From: Holtermannia corniformis
Taxonomy: Eukaryota; Basidiomycota; Tremellomycetes; Holtermanniales
Reading direction: 5' to 3'
Length of the DNA: 64,000 bases
Assembly (NCBI GenBank): GCA_001599935.1
Contig: BCIJ01000001.1
Span: forward strand, 1,056,277 to 1,120,276
Part shown: positions 30,938 to 42,846 of the stretch, piece by piece
How the letters are laid out: every line of letters starts with the position of its first letter
Numbering within the stretch: position 1 is the first letter of the stretch
Program-made: the position numbers and the translations under genes
The notes under the pieces: generated by a model
What the model saw: only the letters and a program-made list of their open reading frames with translations
What the model was told of the DNA's origin: nothing
The model's database searches: none

Positions 30938-33900
30938 ATGTCATTGCCAGAGCGAGAAGACGAACTTGAGCTGCAGGAAATGGCCAACGTCAAGCCAAAG
31001 GACCCTGCTGTAGCCGAGTCCGACGCCGAGCTGGAGCCCAAGTCTGGCACGGATGGCGAGCCTGTCGTGGCCGAGGATGACAAGCAATCAACCGCGACTC
31101 TGCTCGATGACGCGGATGGTCAAGAGGTCATTGTCGACGGCTCGCTCAAGGACCACGAGACAACGACCCCGCCCATCAAAGAGGAAGAGGAGCCGGAAGA
31201 GGTAGAGGCCGATGCGGCACCTGTGGCCCCAGCAAAAGCTACGGATGGCAAGCCAAAGTCAGAGGATCCGAAGACGGCACCAGCGAAAAAGCCGCTCGTT
31301 AAAAGCACCGCCGCGAACGGTACTTCGACAGGTGGAGACGTCAAGAAGGTGCTCAAGAGTGGTGTGTTTGGAGGTATGTGATCATCGCGGTGTAGCAAAT
31401 GTATGCATGCTTATACGTCACGTAGCTGGTGCCGTCAAGTCTACTCCAGCGCCTGCGCCCAAACCTGCGGCCGCACGGCCCCTCGCCACGAGGCAGTCGC
31501 TGGCACCGGCTCGTCCCGCTGCAGGCGCGACTTCAACTAGCCGGACAGCTGCCACAGCTGCAAGCCGTGCTAGCAACAGCACGGGCGCTACAACCGCTTC
31601 CGGCCCAACGGCGTCCCGCGTCCGTGCGGGTTCCAAGCCACCCCTTCCACCCAACGGTAGCGCACGGGCCGCCTCCTCCCTTTCGGCGTCGACCTCACGC
31701 ACGGTCGCACCGACGGCAGGTACTGCTACCCGGCCGACGACTACGTCCGCTACGCGTACGAGGACAATCAGCAACTCGTCGACTGCCGCTCCTGTACCGA
31801 GCAAGGCTCGCGCTTCGCTAGCGCCAAGTTCGACAACCCCAGCTACGCGACCGGCCGTCGCTCGTCAGAGCCTAGCACCAACTGCCTCGACTCGTTCTGT
31901 GCCGCCGCCCTCGGGCACCGCTGCCACCCGAGCCGGACACAGGCTCACAAGCAGCGTTTCGAGTGCCGCGCCAGTCAAGCGCGCAGTAAACGGCGGGGCG
32001 CAACGAGACGAGGTGATTGCAAAGCAGCTGGTCGAGTTGACCAAGCAGCACGCCGAAGAGAAAGACGGGCTCGTCAAGGCGCATCAGGAGCAGACGGCGG
32101 TTCTAGCCAAGGAGCACCAAGCTGCTGTCGCGGATCTTGAGGGCAGACTGGCAGCTGCAAAGGAGGAGGCCGAAGCCAAACGCGCAGAGTGGGTCAGATC
32201 GAGCACAGAATGACCTGAGCTGACATGAGCAAGGCTTGCCAAGTCGTTCGAGGAGTTGAGCGCCAGACATGCAGCTGCGTCCGACGAACTGGCAACTGCT
32301 ACAACCGCACTTTCAGCAGCCGAGGAGCGCTACGCAGCTCTAGAAGCGTCGCTCCAGGACCACAAAGATCTTGCCGCCGAATTGAGCGCAGCCAAAGAGG
32401 CTCTGGCCCGGTCCGAAAACTCCGTCAAGGCTGCACAAGATGACGTGGCCGAGATCGAGCACAACGTTGCCAAGATCCAGGCAAAGTTGACAGCTGCGGA
32501 GACGGAGGTCGAAGGTTTGCAAAGCGACGTGGCGGACTTGAGGAAGCAATTGGAGGTATTGCAACAGTTGCACGAGGAGGAGAAGGCTCAGTGGGAGACT
32601 GAACGATCAGTGGGTGTCGTATGGTGGTTGCGGGCTATGCTGACGCCTCTAGGCTCACGAGGCTCGGATCGCCGAGGCTCAGGCGGGCTCGTCTGAGCAC
32701 GAAGAGACTGTAATAAAGGCGACAGCCGACGCCACCGCTGCGCGCGAGGAGCTCGAGGTGAGCAGTTTGTTCGACACGAGTTGGAGCTAACGCCGCACGA
32801 GTCCTTGCGCCAAGCGCACGACGCCTTGACTGCTACCCAAGCCTCGCTCGAAACGGCCGCCAGCACGCACGTGCAATCCATCGCCGAGCTCGAGGCCAAG
32901 CTGGCAGAGGCGCAAGCTGCACTGGCCGACACTTCGGCGCACGACGAGGCAGTCGCCGAGATCCGCGATGAGCTGGAAGCGGCAAACGAGGAGGCGCAAC
33001 AGCTCGATGCTGTCGTGAAAGAGCAGCGTGGCAAGATTGAGGCGCTCGAGGCCGATGCTGAGACTGTTGAGAAGCGGGTGGCGGAACTGGAACACAGGGC
33101 GGCCGGCTTGGAGGAGGTACTTGTGCCATAAAAGCGCAGGACGCGAGAGCTAACGTCGTAAGGCTTTGGCGAGCAAGGACGCCGAGTTGCAGGCGGCTCG
33201 TGACGAGCACGAGGCCAAGACGCGATCTCTGTTTGACGACGCCAAGGTGCGCAGTTTCCCCTCCGCCTTATTTGGCTGATTGTGTGCAGGCGGAAGCGGG
33301 TAAAGAGCACGCCGCGGAGCTCGCTCAGCTCCGGTCCGAACTGTCCACCACCACGGAACAGCTGCGCGTTGCCCACATAAGTGAGCTGGAGGCATTATCA
33401 GCCGAGCACGCTGTTGCCGAATCCTCACTGCGTGCGGAACACGCTAAAGCACTCTCGACGATCGAGGCCGATCTCAGCGCTGTCAAAGACGACCATGCAC
33501 GGGCCAAGAGTCTTGTGCAGGAGAAGCAGAGCACGGTCGCGACGCTTGAGCAGGAGGTGCAGCGGCTCATGAGCGTTTTGGAGGACCAACAGGAGCAGGG
33601 GCGGGAACAGGGTGAACAGGCCGTGCTGGCTGTCAAGGCCGAGCTTGAGGCTGTCACCGAGCAGCTTGCGTCGACCAAGGAGGTGCGTTGTGGCTCGCGG
33701 CTCGATAGCACGCTAACGACGCTAGATGTTTGAGATGAACAAGGAGAGCTTCCAGCACACGACCGACGAGCTGCGCGGCAGTCATCAACGAGAGTTGAGG
33801 CATGCAGCCGAGGCGCGTGTGAGCGAGGTCGAGGCGCTGAAGGAGCAGTTTGCGACTACGCATGCTGCTCAGCAGGCCGAGCTCGAGGCGTTGCGGCGTG

Positions 33901-34085
33901 AAGTAGAGGTGTGTGCTGCGCGGTCGTCGTACGACATACTGATGGCTACAGGCTGAACGCGAGGCGAAGAACCAGGCGCTAGCCAAGTTGGTGGTGCGTA
34001 CTCGGCGCTCTGCACAGGGACTTCACTGACCCGCACGCAGAACGTGCGGACACCGCCGACGTCGCCGCGCAGTGTTATTGCTTGA
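30938..34085 (+). CDS. Long coiled-coil protein with acidic head and Ser/Thr/Ala/Pro basic region
   Basis: Not a recognised family. ATG 30938 gives MSLPEREDELELQEMANVKP with an acidic/Ala-rich head. Next is a basic Ser/Thr/Ala/Pro region of about 200 residues (ATRTRTISNSSTAAPVPSKA), of the sort found in microtubule- or actin-binding proteins. From about 31990 onward the protein is almost wholly heptad-like: LVELTKQHAEEKDGLVKAHQ, then repeats such as AALEASLQDHKDLAAELSAA and KAAQDDVAEIEHNVAKIQAK, up to EALKEQFATTHAAQQAELEA. About eight introns separate the blocks. The final exon adds N-V-R-T-P-P-T-S-P-R-S-V-I-A. Likely a structural or tethering protein of the cytoskeleton or a membrane surface (inference). 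The start could also be a few codons upstream. Confidence 0.7.
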
Positions 34086-34234
34086 GCCCGGTCAAGCATC
34101 ACCTAGATCGGATGCGAGAAGCAACAGAAAACTAGTCATGCCACATTAATGCTTCACATATGGTCGTCGTTGTCGTGCTGCTATGTACCAAGTAATGCCG
34201 CCCAAGACAATTAGGTGCTGCGGCGCTTGGGTGG

Positions 34235-35163
34235 TTGTTTCTTAAGCATGGACTGAGGAACGTCGACATCTGGGACTCCGCGGGGTTTATGGCGTTTGAT
34301 CACGATGCTGGCATTTGGTGGAGTCCCATTGCGTGCGTACATACCGTCAAGTATGGGTCGGCTTTCGTACGTCGCACAACGATGGATGGCAGGAGTTGTG
34401 CGACCGGCAAAAAGCCAGCGACGAGTTCTTGCGTTACTACCGCAGTATCCAGGCCAACATGGCCGAGTTCTACTTGAAGACCCTGTTCTCTAGCGGCAAG
34501 CGCGCACTGTGTGAACTGGACATAGAGCGGCGAGCGCGGTAGGGCGCGGGGCAGACTTGACCGGCGGACCTTGCCTACACCCGACTGGATCCTGCAGGCC
34601 AAGCCATTCGTCTGTCACGACAGGCTGCTTGACAAAGCGGAAACTCAAGAGATCGACTCGGCTGCGCTCGTCAAGCTCGCGACCAGTAACGCTACGTTCA
34701 CTGGGCCGCGCGGCAGCTACAGCTACAGGACGAGGGTACACAGGCAGTCCTGGATCGGGTAGCGTTAAATCGGGCAATGACCATCTTACGCCGCGTGAGT
34801 GATCTGCGCAGACTGATGACCGACGATAGGTCGCAGTCAGCTTGCGCGACAACAGCATGGACTATGGATCCATCTTCTCTCCCGACAGCGTCACCCACCT
34901 CTTGCTCTACGGCGACACGCTCCGAATCACGCCCACCATCACTGCACGCCAGGCTCTGCCCCATCCGGCACCCTCGAGCTGTTCGATTCCTACATCTATA
35001 TTGTTTGGCCGCCTGCCGCACGCGTGAGAGGATCGATGGCAAACTATACCTTACAGCGCTCTTGACCGCGGAGCAGCCGGTCCTTCGTCGCTCAAGCGCC
35101 ATCGCGGACCAGAACACCAAGCGCACGAGGCTCACCGTACCACCAAGCGTGTACGCGGCTTGA
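34235..35163 (+). CDS. Unresolved probable spliced gene or gene remnant
   Basis: Several coding-like blocks lie on the + strand but switch frame. First RTSHNDGWQELCDRQKASDE, then FLRYYRSIQANMAEFYLKTL and FSSGKRAL (about 34360-34507). After a plausible intron comes DWILQAKPFVCHDRLLDKAE and a segment ending G-S-Y-S-Y-R-T-R. After another comes VAVSLRDNSMDYGSIFSPDS, then VTHLLLYGDTLRITPTITAR. The last block lies in another frame: GKLYLTALLTAEQPVLRRSS, ending T-V-P-P-S-V-Y-A-A. Some joins have good donors and acceptors; others, especially near 34960-35030, do not. I found no start codon or family match. Either several introns were missed or the gene is decaying. Confidence 0.35.
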
Positions 35164-35917
35164 CATGGCTCACCAAGGTAATGAGGGCCGCGGCCTACTC
35201 TGGATGCCGACCCACTTGTCGAGATTCAGACGTCTTTGCCAACTCGAGAACCGTCGAGTCCAACGTAAAGAGTTCACCGCACACGGGGTGATTGAATGAG
35301 TCAAGGCTTGGTGTCAGTTTGAACGAGGTCGTCTAGAGCAACGCGCTCCCGATGCAAATGCTACAGAAGCTGGCCACCCCATTTCGGACCCTGTCAGGGC
35401 CTGCATTCAGTTCGGCGCTCGGCGGCTGACAAAGCGCAGCAGGAATGCGGCGAGGACGACGATGGGCTCGATCTGCGATAACGCCTAGGGGGTGATGACC
35501 TGTGGATGAGCCGGACTGACCTGCGCCGAGCTGCCCAGGCCGAGAGCCGCTGTGCCGGTAACTGGACGATTGTGAATACCCGGACGCTGGTGCCACTCTG
35601 AGCGGCGTGTTATTTTTTCGCCAATCGCGCGTCGAATCCGGTCCTTCGGTGCCGTGACACCTCCTGGCCGGCGCTCACCCTGCTCGTGTCCACTCCAAGT
35701 GTACGCCCACGTCCTCCAATCTCTTTCTCTCTCCTCTCGTCGCTCACCCGGGTAGATAGCAGCAGCAGTCGTCGCGTCGCGCAGGTAGGTTGCCAACTAA
35801 ACCGCACAGACCCTACTGACGGTCAAACCCCATCACGCGCTACAGCCCCAGCCAACGGTCTGCACACCACACCTCTCACACTCGTTACTGTACGCGCAAC
35901 GCACCGCACCGCCCAGC
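35164..35917. promoter_or_regulatory. Region upstream of the elongase gene
   Basis: About 750 bp. The 200 bp before the elongase ATG is strongly pyrimidine-rich (CTCTTTCTCTCTCCTCTCG, about 35720-35740), as in many highly expressed fungal genes. The rest holds no convincing ORF. Confidence 0.4.
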
Positions 35918-37395
35918 ATGCTGTTCAGCTCCGAGCCCCGCCCGGGCCCAATCTACTCGCTGCTCGAGACGTTTACGCCAAAGGCCCTCGTGCCAAAGCA
36001 CGAGCTCACCCACTGGCAACCGGGCACGACGCCGCTCTCGACCCAGAAGGAGGTCGTCGTCGCCATCGGGACGTACCTGCTCGTCATCTTTGGTGGCCGC
36101 GAGTTGATGCGGTCAGTCGGACGGCTCGTGGTTATGGCAACGAACCGAGGACTGACGGCTGGAAAGCAACCGACCGGCGTTCAAGCTCCAGACGCTGTTC
36201 CAGATTCACAACCTCATCCTGACCGCTGGATCGGGTCTCTTGCTCGCGCTCATGCTCGAGGAGATGTGCGTGCTGCGGATGCGCAGGGCAACAATGGCCG
36301 ACTGACACGTCCAGTGTGCCCATCTACTGGAAGAACAGCTTCTTCCACTCGATCTGCAGCCCAAAGGCCTTTACTCCGGTTCGTGCAAGTGTTCGTACAA
36401 GTGTGTTCATGGCTGATGGGGTCCACAACAGCGCCTCGTGTCGTACTACATGATCAACTACTACATCAAATACGTCGAGCTCATTGACACCGTCTTCCTC
36501 GTGCTCAAGAAGAAGCCTCTCGGTCAGTGGGCATGCGCGGCCGAGGAAGCACGCTGATCGTGGTATCAGCGTTCCTGCACGTCTTCCACCACGCGGCCAC
36601 GGCGATTCTGTGCTTCACCCAGCTCGAAGGCGAAACCTCGGTCGTGAGTTGCTTGGTCAGGGCGTTTGCAGCTGACGCGGTCAGCAATGGGTTGTGATCG
36701 TCCTCAACCTCTGGGTTCACGTCATCATGTGTAGGTCTCTGGCGAGGAGTAAGCGAGACGTCAGCTCACGCCCACAGACTACTACTACTACGCGACGGCC
36801 GGCGGCGCCAAGATCTGGGTCCGCCACCTTTGCTCCCAGCCAGTGCCCCAGCTGACACGCCTGCAGTGGAAAAAATACCTCACGACGATGCAGATCACCC
36901 AATTCGTCATCGACTTGTTCATCACGTACTTTGCCAGCACGTGTCTTCTCCTTCACCGTTCGCTTCGTTTCCTTGCCCCCGCTCCCCTCCCACTCTCTCT
37001 TTCCAGCGAACGCTCCGCCGGGCCCAAGCTGACGTTTGCGCGACAGGCTACACCCACTTTGTGTACAAGTACATTCCGTTCCTGCCGCACGTTGCCGACT
37101 GCGCCGGGTCCGAGGGTGCCGCCGCGTTCGGCTGCGGCCTGTTGACGAGCTACCTGTTCCTCTTCATCCAGTGCGTCGTGCTGCTCTGTTACCCCAAGGT
37201 CTGCGGCTGACCACCCTCGTCAGCTTCTACCGCAAGACGTACAAGGCTGGTGCTGCTCGCCGCGCTGCCGGCGAGGTCCGCGGCTCGGCCAAGAGCAAGG
37301 TACGCCTCCATCGCACTGCACCAACCTGCTGACACACCACACAGTAGGTCATCATCCAGGACAAGCGCCGAACGGCCATCGTCACGGAGCTCTAG
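35918..37395 (+). CDS. ELO-family fatty-acid elongase
   Basis: Very-long-chain 3-ketoacyl-CoA synthase of the ER. Spliced exons give MLFSSEPRPGPIYSLLETFT, PLSTQKEVVVAIGTYLLVIF (TM1), KLQTLFQIHNLILTAGSGLL, PIYWKNSFFHSICSPKAFT, LVSYYMINYYIKYVELIDTV, FLVLKKKPLAFLHVFHHAAT and QWVVIVLNLWVHVIMYYYYY. The FLHVFHH segment supplies the HxxHH catalytic box, and KKKPL-x-FLHVFHH is diagnostic for ELO enzymes. C-terminal TMs contain QITQFVIDLFITYFATYTHF and AFGCGLLTSYLFLFI. The last exon (after an acceptor at 37348) gives V-I-I-Q-D-K-R-R-T-A-I-V-T-E-L. At least seven introns. Probably Elo2/Elo3-like, judging from its single-domain layout; chain-length specificity cannot be read from sequence. Confidence 0.92.
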
Positions 37396-37735
37396 GACGG
37401 CAGGCAGGCAGGATCACACAGTCTTTGGATACCGTCGCGTTGAATAATCCTCCCCTTCGTTCACCCCTACCCCACGTCCATACATACAAGCAAGGCATCG
37501 TTGGTAGCGTTCAGCATTGGCAATGTCAGACTTTAGGCCCTACCGTGCTGAAGATGGCCAGCTAACCCTCACTGTCGGCGTTGTGCGGTGATTGGGGAAT
37601 TGGGTGGTAACCCCTTCTGCTTCCGGACGCGCCTTGTTGACTTTGCAGTGGTGACGGTGGTGACGGTGGTGGCAACGCGGTTCTTCTCACAGCACATCGG
37701 GCTCACACAGACAGCGGAGAGCTAGTGGAAGCAAC
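37396..37735. promoter_or_regulatory. Intergenic region upstream of BRN1, with a short GGTGGTGAC repeat
   Basis: About 340 bp between same-strand genes. Just upstream of the BRN1 start there are three head-to-tail copies of GGTGGTGAC-like units (37648-37671). Otherwise nothing distinctive. Confidence 0.4.
37648..37671 (+). repeat. Short tandem repeat, (GTGGTGACG)n
   Basis: Reads GTGGTGACGGTGGTGACGGT then GGTGGC, a 9-bp unit repeated about two and a half times, about 65 bp upstream of the BRN1 ATG. Probably a local slippage product. Confidence 0.6.
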
Positions 37736-40674
37736 ATGTCAAGCCCGCCGGTCAAGATCAAGAAGAAGCGCCAATCCCTACTCCCGTCCTCGTCCACCAA
37801 CTCCAACCCAGGCTCGCCACTCGGCCCTTCCAACCGCCAGCTCAACGACGACGTAGCCGAACGCCTGAACCGGCGCAAGAGCGCCCACTTTAGCCCTAGC
37901 ACCCTCGCCAAAGATGGCGCTGCTGTCAATGGTGCCGCGCCGGGCAAGCAACAGCAGCGCGCGAAACGGCTCAGCACCGTCATCCGGCCTCAGGAACCCC
38001 AGGTCTCGATGGAGGTCATGAGCAACAACTTTGAAGAGTGGATGAAGCTCGCGACGGACAACGTGAGTGTTCAGCTGCGTTGTCGTAGTTTTGTTGCGGC
38101 CGCAGAGATCCGAGTTGATTTGTTTGGTTCCTTAGAAAATCACCGTGACCAACACTTGGAACTTTGCGCTCATCGACTACTTTGCAGACTTGACGCTGTT
38201 GCGTAACGGGCCGGATGATCAGAGTGGGTCGCGACGGGTCGGATAGGGTGATAGCTGACGCAGACGGAGGTATCAACTTTCAGAAGGCGTCGTGTACTCT
38301 GGATGGTTGTGTCAAGATTTGGACGTCGAGAGTTGACTCGGTCGCGACGGAGACGGGCAAGCTGCTGAGTGGGCTTAGTGGTGGTGGTGTGTTGGCTTCA
38401 GAGGTGGGACGACAGGGCTGATGAGCGTGAGCAGGCGATGATGCTGAACATGATGACAACGGCGGAGACGGTGCAGAGGACGAGGGTGAAGGCAAGACGA
38501 CGCGCAAGGTGCATATCGACGTCTACTCTGCTCTGGATCATGGACTGACCCAGACAACAGGCTCACCGACCCGAGACAACACTTGCAAAGTCGTTTGCGG
38601 CCCTGCAGCTCAAGAAGTTTGATCTCGAGTTCACAGTCGACCCGCTGTTCAAGAAGACGTGTGCCGACTTTGACGAAGGTGGCGCCATGGGCTTGTTGAT
38701 GAATCATCTTGGGGTCGACGGCCGCGGTCGTGTAGTCTTTGACGCGGGTGACGCGGGTGGCGTCGAGGATGAAGAGGAGGAGCATGTCGATACGGAGGAA
38801 ATGGTGGATTTGAGCAAGCTCAGAGGTGCGTCTGTCGCACTATGATGGATCAAGCTCATGGGCTGGTAGAGTTTATCCCGTCCATCGCAGACATTGCAGA
38901 CTATACCATCTCGGAAACCCTCGGCGGATTCCGATTCTCGTCGGATCCCAACGACATGCCCGATCTCTCGACGCTAGTCGCCAGCTCATCCTTTGCAAGT
39001 GGTTTACCTGCCGAAGGCTCTGGGACCTCGCCCGACGGCGACAACGGTTTCGATGGCGCTCCTCTGGGCGGTGGAGAAGAGCACGACTTCTTCGGCGGCG
39101 ACGACTACGACGTGGGCGGTGGTGACGGTGGTTTCGACGATGCCGGCTCCGTCGAGGGCGGCGGCGAGCACGGCGCGTACGACTCGGCACTCGGCATTGG
39201 CTCTGCAGCCGATGCGCCGTTCGACCCACGCAGGCAAGCAAAGGACGGCGAGCTCGTCATGGCCATGATGGGCGGCATGAACGACGACGACAACATGTTT
39301 GATTACTTTGATCGCGGGTTTGGGAAAGCTTGGGCTGGGGTCGAGCATTGGAAACTGCGAAAGGTCTCGCGCAAGGGTCGGTCTTGCGATCGCAATCGTA
39401 CCTCACCTGGTGTTGACATGCGCACTGCAGATCCAGCAGCGGCTGCAGCTCCCAAAGGCGTCCGCAAGGAAAAGGCCGCGTTCGAGATCGACTTCATCTC
39501 GCCTCCGACAGCCGCTCACTCTGCCAAAGCACTGTTCGCAACCGCTACCCGGACATCAACGACATTACCGGCGTCTTCATCAGGACGCAAAGTCAGCGGC
39601 GGTAAGCGTGCCTCGAAACGCTCGGGCGCGTCAGAAGCAAAGATTCGGAGAGAAGAATGGTTGTTGCCGGACGACATGCACTTTAGCAGTCGGCAATTGT
39701 TACGCTTGTTCCTCAAACCGCGGTTTACGGTCAGTGTCTGGCAGTGCCGACGTTGCGGGAGCTCAAGTTTTGCATAGTTGCGGATGCGGAGACGTGCGAC
39801 TGCTCAACTTGCTGGTGAGTACTGCTCGTTCACAGAGTGTGGGTCTGACAGACTGTCAGCGAATGATGGCGAGCTTGATGAGGAGTTTTGGGCGCAAGCC
39901 GCTGCCGACCGGGCTGATGCTGGTGCTGGTGATGAGCTAGGAGGTCAGTCTACCTTCGACAACCGACTGACAGACGTTGACAACTGGCAGATGATGCACA
40001 GCCTCAGCCGTTCGAATCGCAGTTCTTCCACGACGATATGGATGACGGCGCAGACTTTGCATTCGTCGACGACGGTCTGGGAGGAGACGCTGGCGCGGTC
40101 GAAGACGACGCGGATGATCTGTGGGCCGGAACACAAGGCCAGGAGCTCAAAAAGTCACGGCCAGAGAATGTCCACTACGCCAAGAAGGCGAAGCGAGTCG
40201 ACGTCAAGCGGCTCAAGGATGAGATCTGGAGTGGGCTCAAGATCCGCACGGCCGAGAGTGAGACTGGCGACGAGTCGGTGAGTGGATGGCGGGTGGTGAG
40301 CCAGGAAGCGCGCCTGACACAGCGCAGGATGCTCCGGTCACGCCGCCGGCTGCCGAGGAGCTCGCGATCGAGGTCCCGCGAACATTCGACACTGTCATTC
40401 AGTCATTGCGCACGACATACCCACAAGAGAAGATGTCGGAGATCTCGACGTCGTTCTGCTTCATCTGCCTGTTGCATCTCGCGAATGAGGAGGGTTTGAA
40501 GATTGAGACGGCGCGATTCGATGAGGATGACGGCGAGGCGCAAGAGCTGAGCACCAAGGCGGATGGCGTCGTGGGCGAGTTGCAGGCACTGAAGATCTGG
40601 AAGGTGAGCTGGGCTGCCCATGGCGGCGTGTTGCTGACACTTTTCAGGATCCAAAGGCGGGACGATCAGCCTAG
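37736..40674 (+). CDS. BRN1: Condensin subunit 2 (Barren/Brn1 kleisin)
   Basis: Kleisin that bridges Smc2 and Smc4 in the condensin ring for mitotic chromosome compaction. MSSPPVKIKKKRQSLLPSSS is followed by LNDDVAERLNRRKSAHFSPS and the Barren block MEVMSNNFEEWMKLATDN, then ITVTNTWNFALIDYFADLTL, INFQKASCTLDGCVKIWTSR and VDSVATETGKLLSGLSGG. Further on come TTLAKSFAALQLKKFDLEFT, CADFDEGGAMGLLMNHLGVD, an acidic middle, and FEIDFISPPTAAHSAKALFA. The C-terminal winged-helix part reads MSEISTSFCFICLLHLANEE, GLKIETARF, ending after a last intron K-D-P-K-A-G-R-S-A. These blocks match the Barren family along its length. About six introns. Convergent with the glycosyltransferase gene, about 80 bp apart. 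Confidence 0.93.
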
Positions 40675-40753
40675 CTGGACATTGTTGTATCATCATCTTG
40701 GGCGTGCATGCATATGTGCTATACGACTTTCGCACACCGCGCATTCTGGATGT

Positions 40754-42519
40754 TCATGGCCCCTCTGCTTTCCATCCGTCGAAACCTTTGAGGAAATGCT
40801 CCATCTGCGCTTGAGGCTTGAAGCTGCCAAACTCGTCGCGCATAATGGCAGCGTTCAGAGCTGAGGCGTGTCAGTGGAACCATTGATAATCAGTGCGCGA
40901 GTGACTGACCTCCGTGTGGCAGGATGAGCACATCCCCGATACGCAGAGGTCGATCATACCCGCGGATGCGCTGCCACGAGATCTTGTACCGTGCGACGAG
41001 CCACCTGATTGTACATCAACAGCCGTCGGCCAGCGGTGGTGCAGGCTACGTACGAAATGATGGAGTCGGTAAATGGTATCGGACCAGTCCACTGTGGGTT
41101 GTCAGCAAGAGTGACACGGCCATGAGACGGCGCTGACCTCAAGGACGCCAGGTTTGGTCGCTTTTTGGTGAATCTCGTTGATCCACTGCCTATCATCGGC
41201 AGTCTTGCGCCACGCCACATCGTTCGCAACCCACTTCTCGAGTCTTTCAACGTCTTTTGTGGTTTGCACGACCCGATCGATGGCGTCCAGGAAGATTGGG
41301 TGGTTCGCGCTTGAGCCGAAAGCGAACTGAACAAAGGAAATTGGACGAGCCAGCCATGTCTGATTGAGACATCAGCAACACGACATACATGCTCGAAATG
41401 CTCAGAGTCTCACCTGCCAATTCTCCCATGCGATCCTATCGGGGTGTGAGATTGGCCAACTGTGGGTAACAACTCACGGATTGACTTCAAGACCCACGAC
41501 AACCGACGGCTCTTCGCTCATCTTCTCGCGCCAGTCAGGACCGTCAGTGCGCGAGATATCGATGATGATGGGATCCAGTTTGCCCCACTCTGACACAGGG
41601 TGAAGCGGTTTCGTCTGTAGAGGGCGTTAGCTTTCGTTTCTTGTCAGTGCCCGAAGTCTCACGTCAGCGTCGGCATAGAATCCGCCGTGCACCAGCATCA
41701 GCAGATATCGGAGCAAGTCAGCTTTCAAAATGTTGCGATGCAGCTTCTTCCATGCCCATTCGACTTCAGTCCCTGCGAAGTGTGCCTTGACCCAAGCGTC
41801 GGCCTCGGCATCGTCCAGGAGCTCGCAGTCCCACCCGATATCTCGATTCGTGCTCTTCCAGCTTGCGTGCTCCACTGCGTATTGATCGTGAACCTTGTCA
41901 GTCTGCCAGATTGTGCGGTAGTGTAGTCCCTTGAGTACCGTCGGGTGGTCGTCGTTGATTTGAGTCAACTTGCCGAGCTCAGAGCTGGAAGGGTACAACG
42001 CTTGGAAGGCTGCATGCAAGCTGTATTGTAGCTTTGGTGTCAAGAGGTGCGCAGCGCGTGCTTTGAGTTTGGTCATGTACCTACAGCGCGTCAGCTCTTG
42101 TGCTCGATCAGCTTGCGGTCGACTCACTCGTCAAAGTTGGAGGTCCGCAGATCGTACCGTTCAGCTTCAGGCCCAAGGTCGTGGAATTCCGGAGGTAGAT
42201 GATCCTCGCCTTCATCGACAGAAATCGAGTCGTCTAGCCAAAGCTCGCGCGACAGCATTTCAACTTCAGGAGGTTCAAATACAATCTGCTCCTCTGGTAC
42301 AGCATCGGCGACCACCCCGGTCGCCGTGTGTTGCAGAAGGTACTCGAGACTCTTGAGGCGAATGTCTTGGCCGACGTGTCGCAGCAAGACATACGTGACG
42401 CAGGCCGTGATCACCAGAAAAGCCGTCAAGCGGGGACCCTTGCGCCTCGGATGCCTAGAGTGCGTCGCTGGCTGTGGAAGCGGCACGGACAGCTTGGTCA
42501 TCGCTCTCCAAGATGCCAT
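40754..42519 (-). CDS. GT32 (Och1-like) glycosyltransferase, type II membrane protein
   Basis: Golgi mannosyltransferase-like enzyme. The start at 42519 gives MASWRAMTKLSVPLPQPATH, a basic cytosolic stub, then a single TM (LTAFLVITACVTYVLL). After an acidic stem comes PTVLKGLHYRTIWQTDKVHD, ASWKSTNRDIGWDCELLDDA and the core WKKLHRNILKADLLRYLLML, VHGGFYADADTKPLHPVSEW. The DAD is the metal- and sugar-nucleotide-binding DxD of GT32. ISRTDGPDWREKMSEEPSVV, AWENWQTWLARPISFVQFAF and a terminal block ending G-F-D-G-W-K-A-E-G-P follow. The layout matches fungal Och1/Hoc1 relatives; the acceptor glycan is not predictable. About six introns. Convergent with BRN1; divergent from the SNARE gene. Confidence 0.87.
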
Positions 42520-42846
42520 TCGTGAGGGTGTCGATGAGCACAGTATGAGGCGGCTACGGCTACATATCGTTCATCGCTGCTTTGTCAATGACCTCCGTAT
42601 GGTTTGCGCAGTGCAATCACGCTACGCAATGTGAAAGGACGTCCTCACCATCACAAAGGATCCTGGACCACTCGTGGCTCTTACATTGCAGCGCCATGCC
42701 TAGTGGGACCGGTAGTGTCAGCATGCAGCATCATCGAGTACAGGCTGCTTGTCGGCGTAGCTTCTCTGGATGTCGGGCAATCGACCTCCACCGTCACCGC
42801 CGACGCGAACCACACAAACGACCGAGTACGTGCAACAACCAATGCC
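42520..42846. promoter_or_regulatory. Divergent promoter between GT32 and the SNARE gene
   Basis: About 327 bp between the two starts, containing both promoters. Nothing specific recognised. Confidence 0.35.

Noticed and set aside
32588..33376. 262-codon minus-strand ORF
   Set aside because: It is the antisense of coiled-coil exons; the Ala/Ser-rich translation is the mirror of Glu/Ala-rich codons on the real strand.
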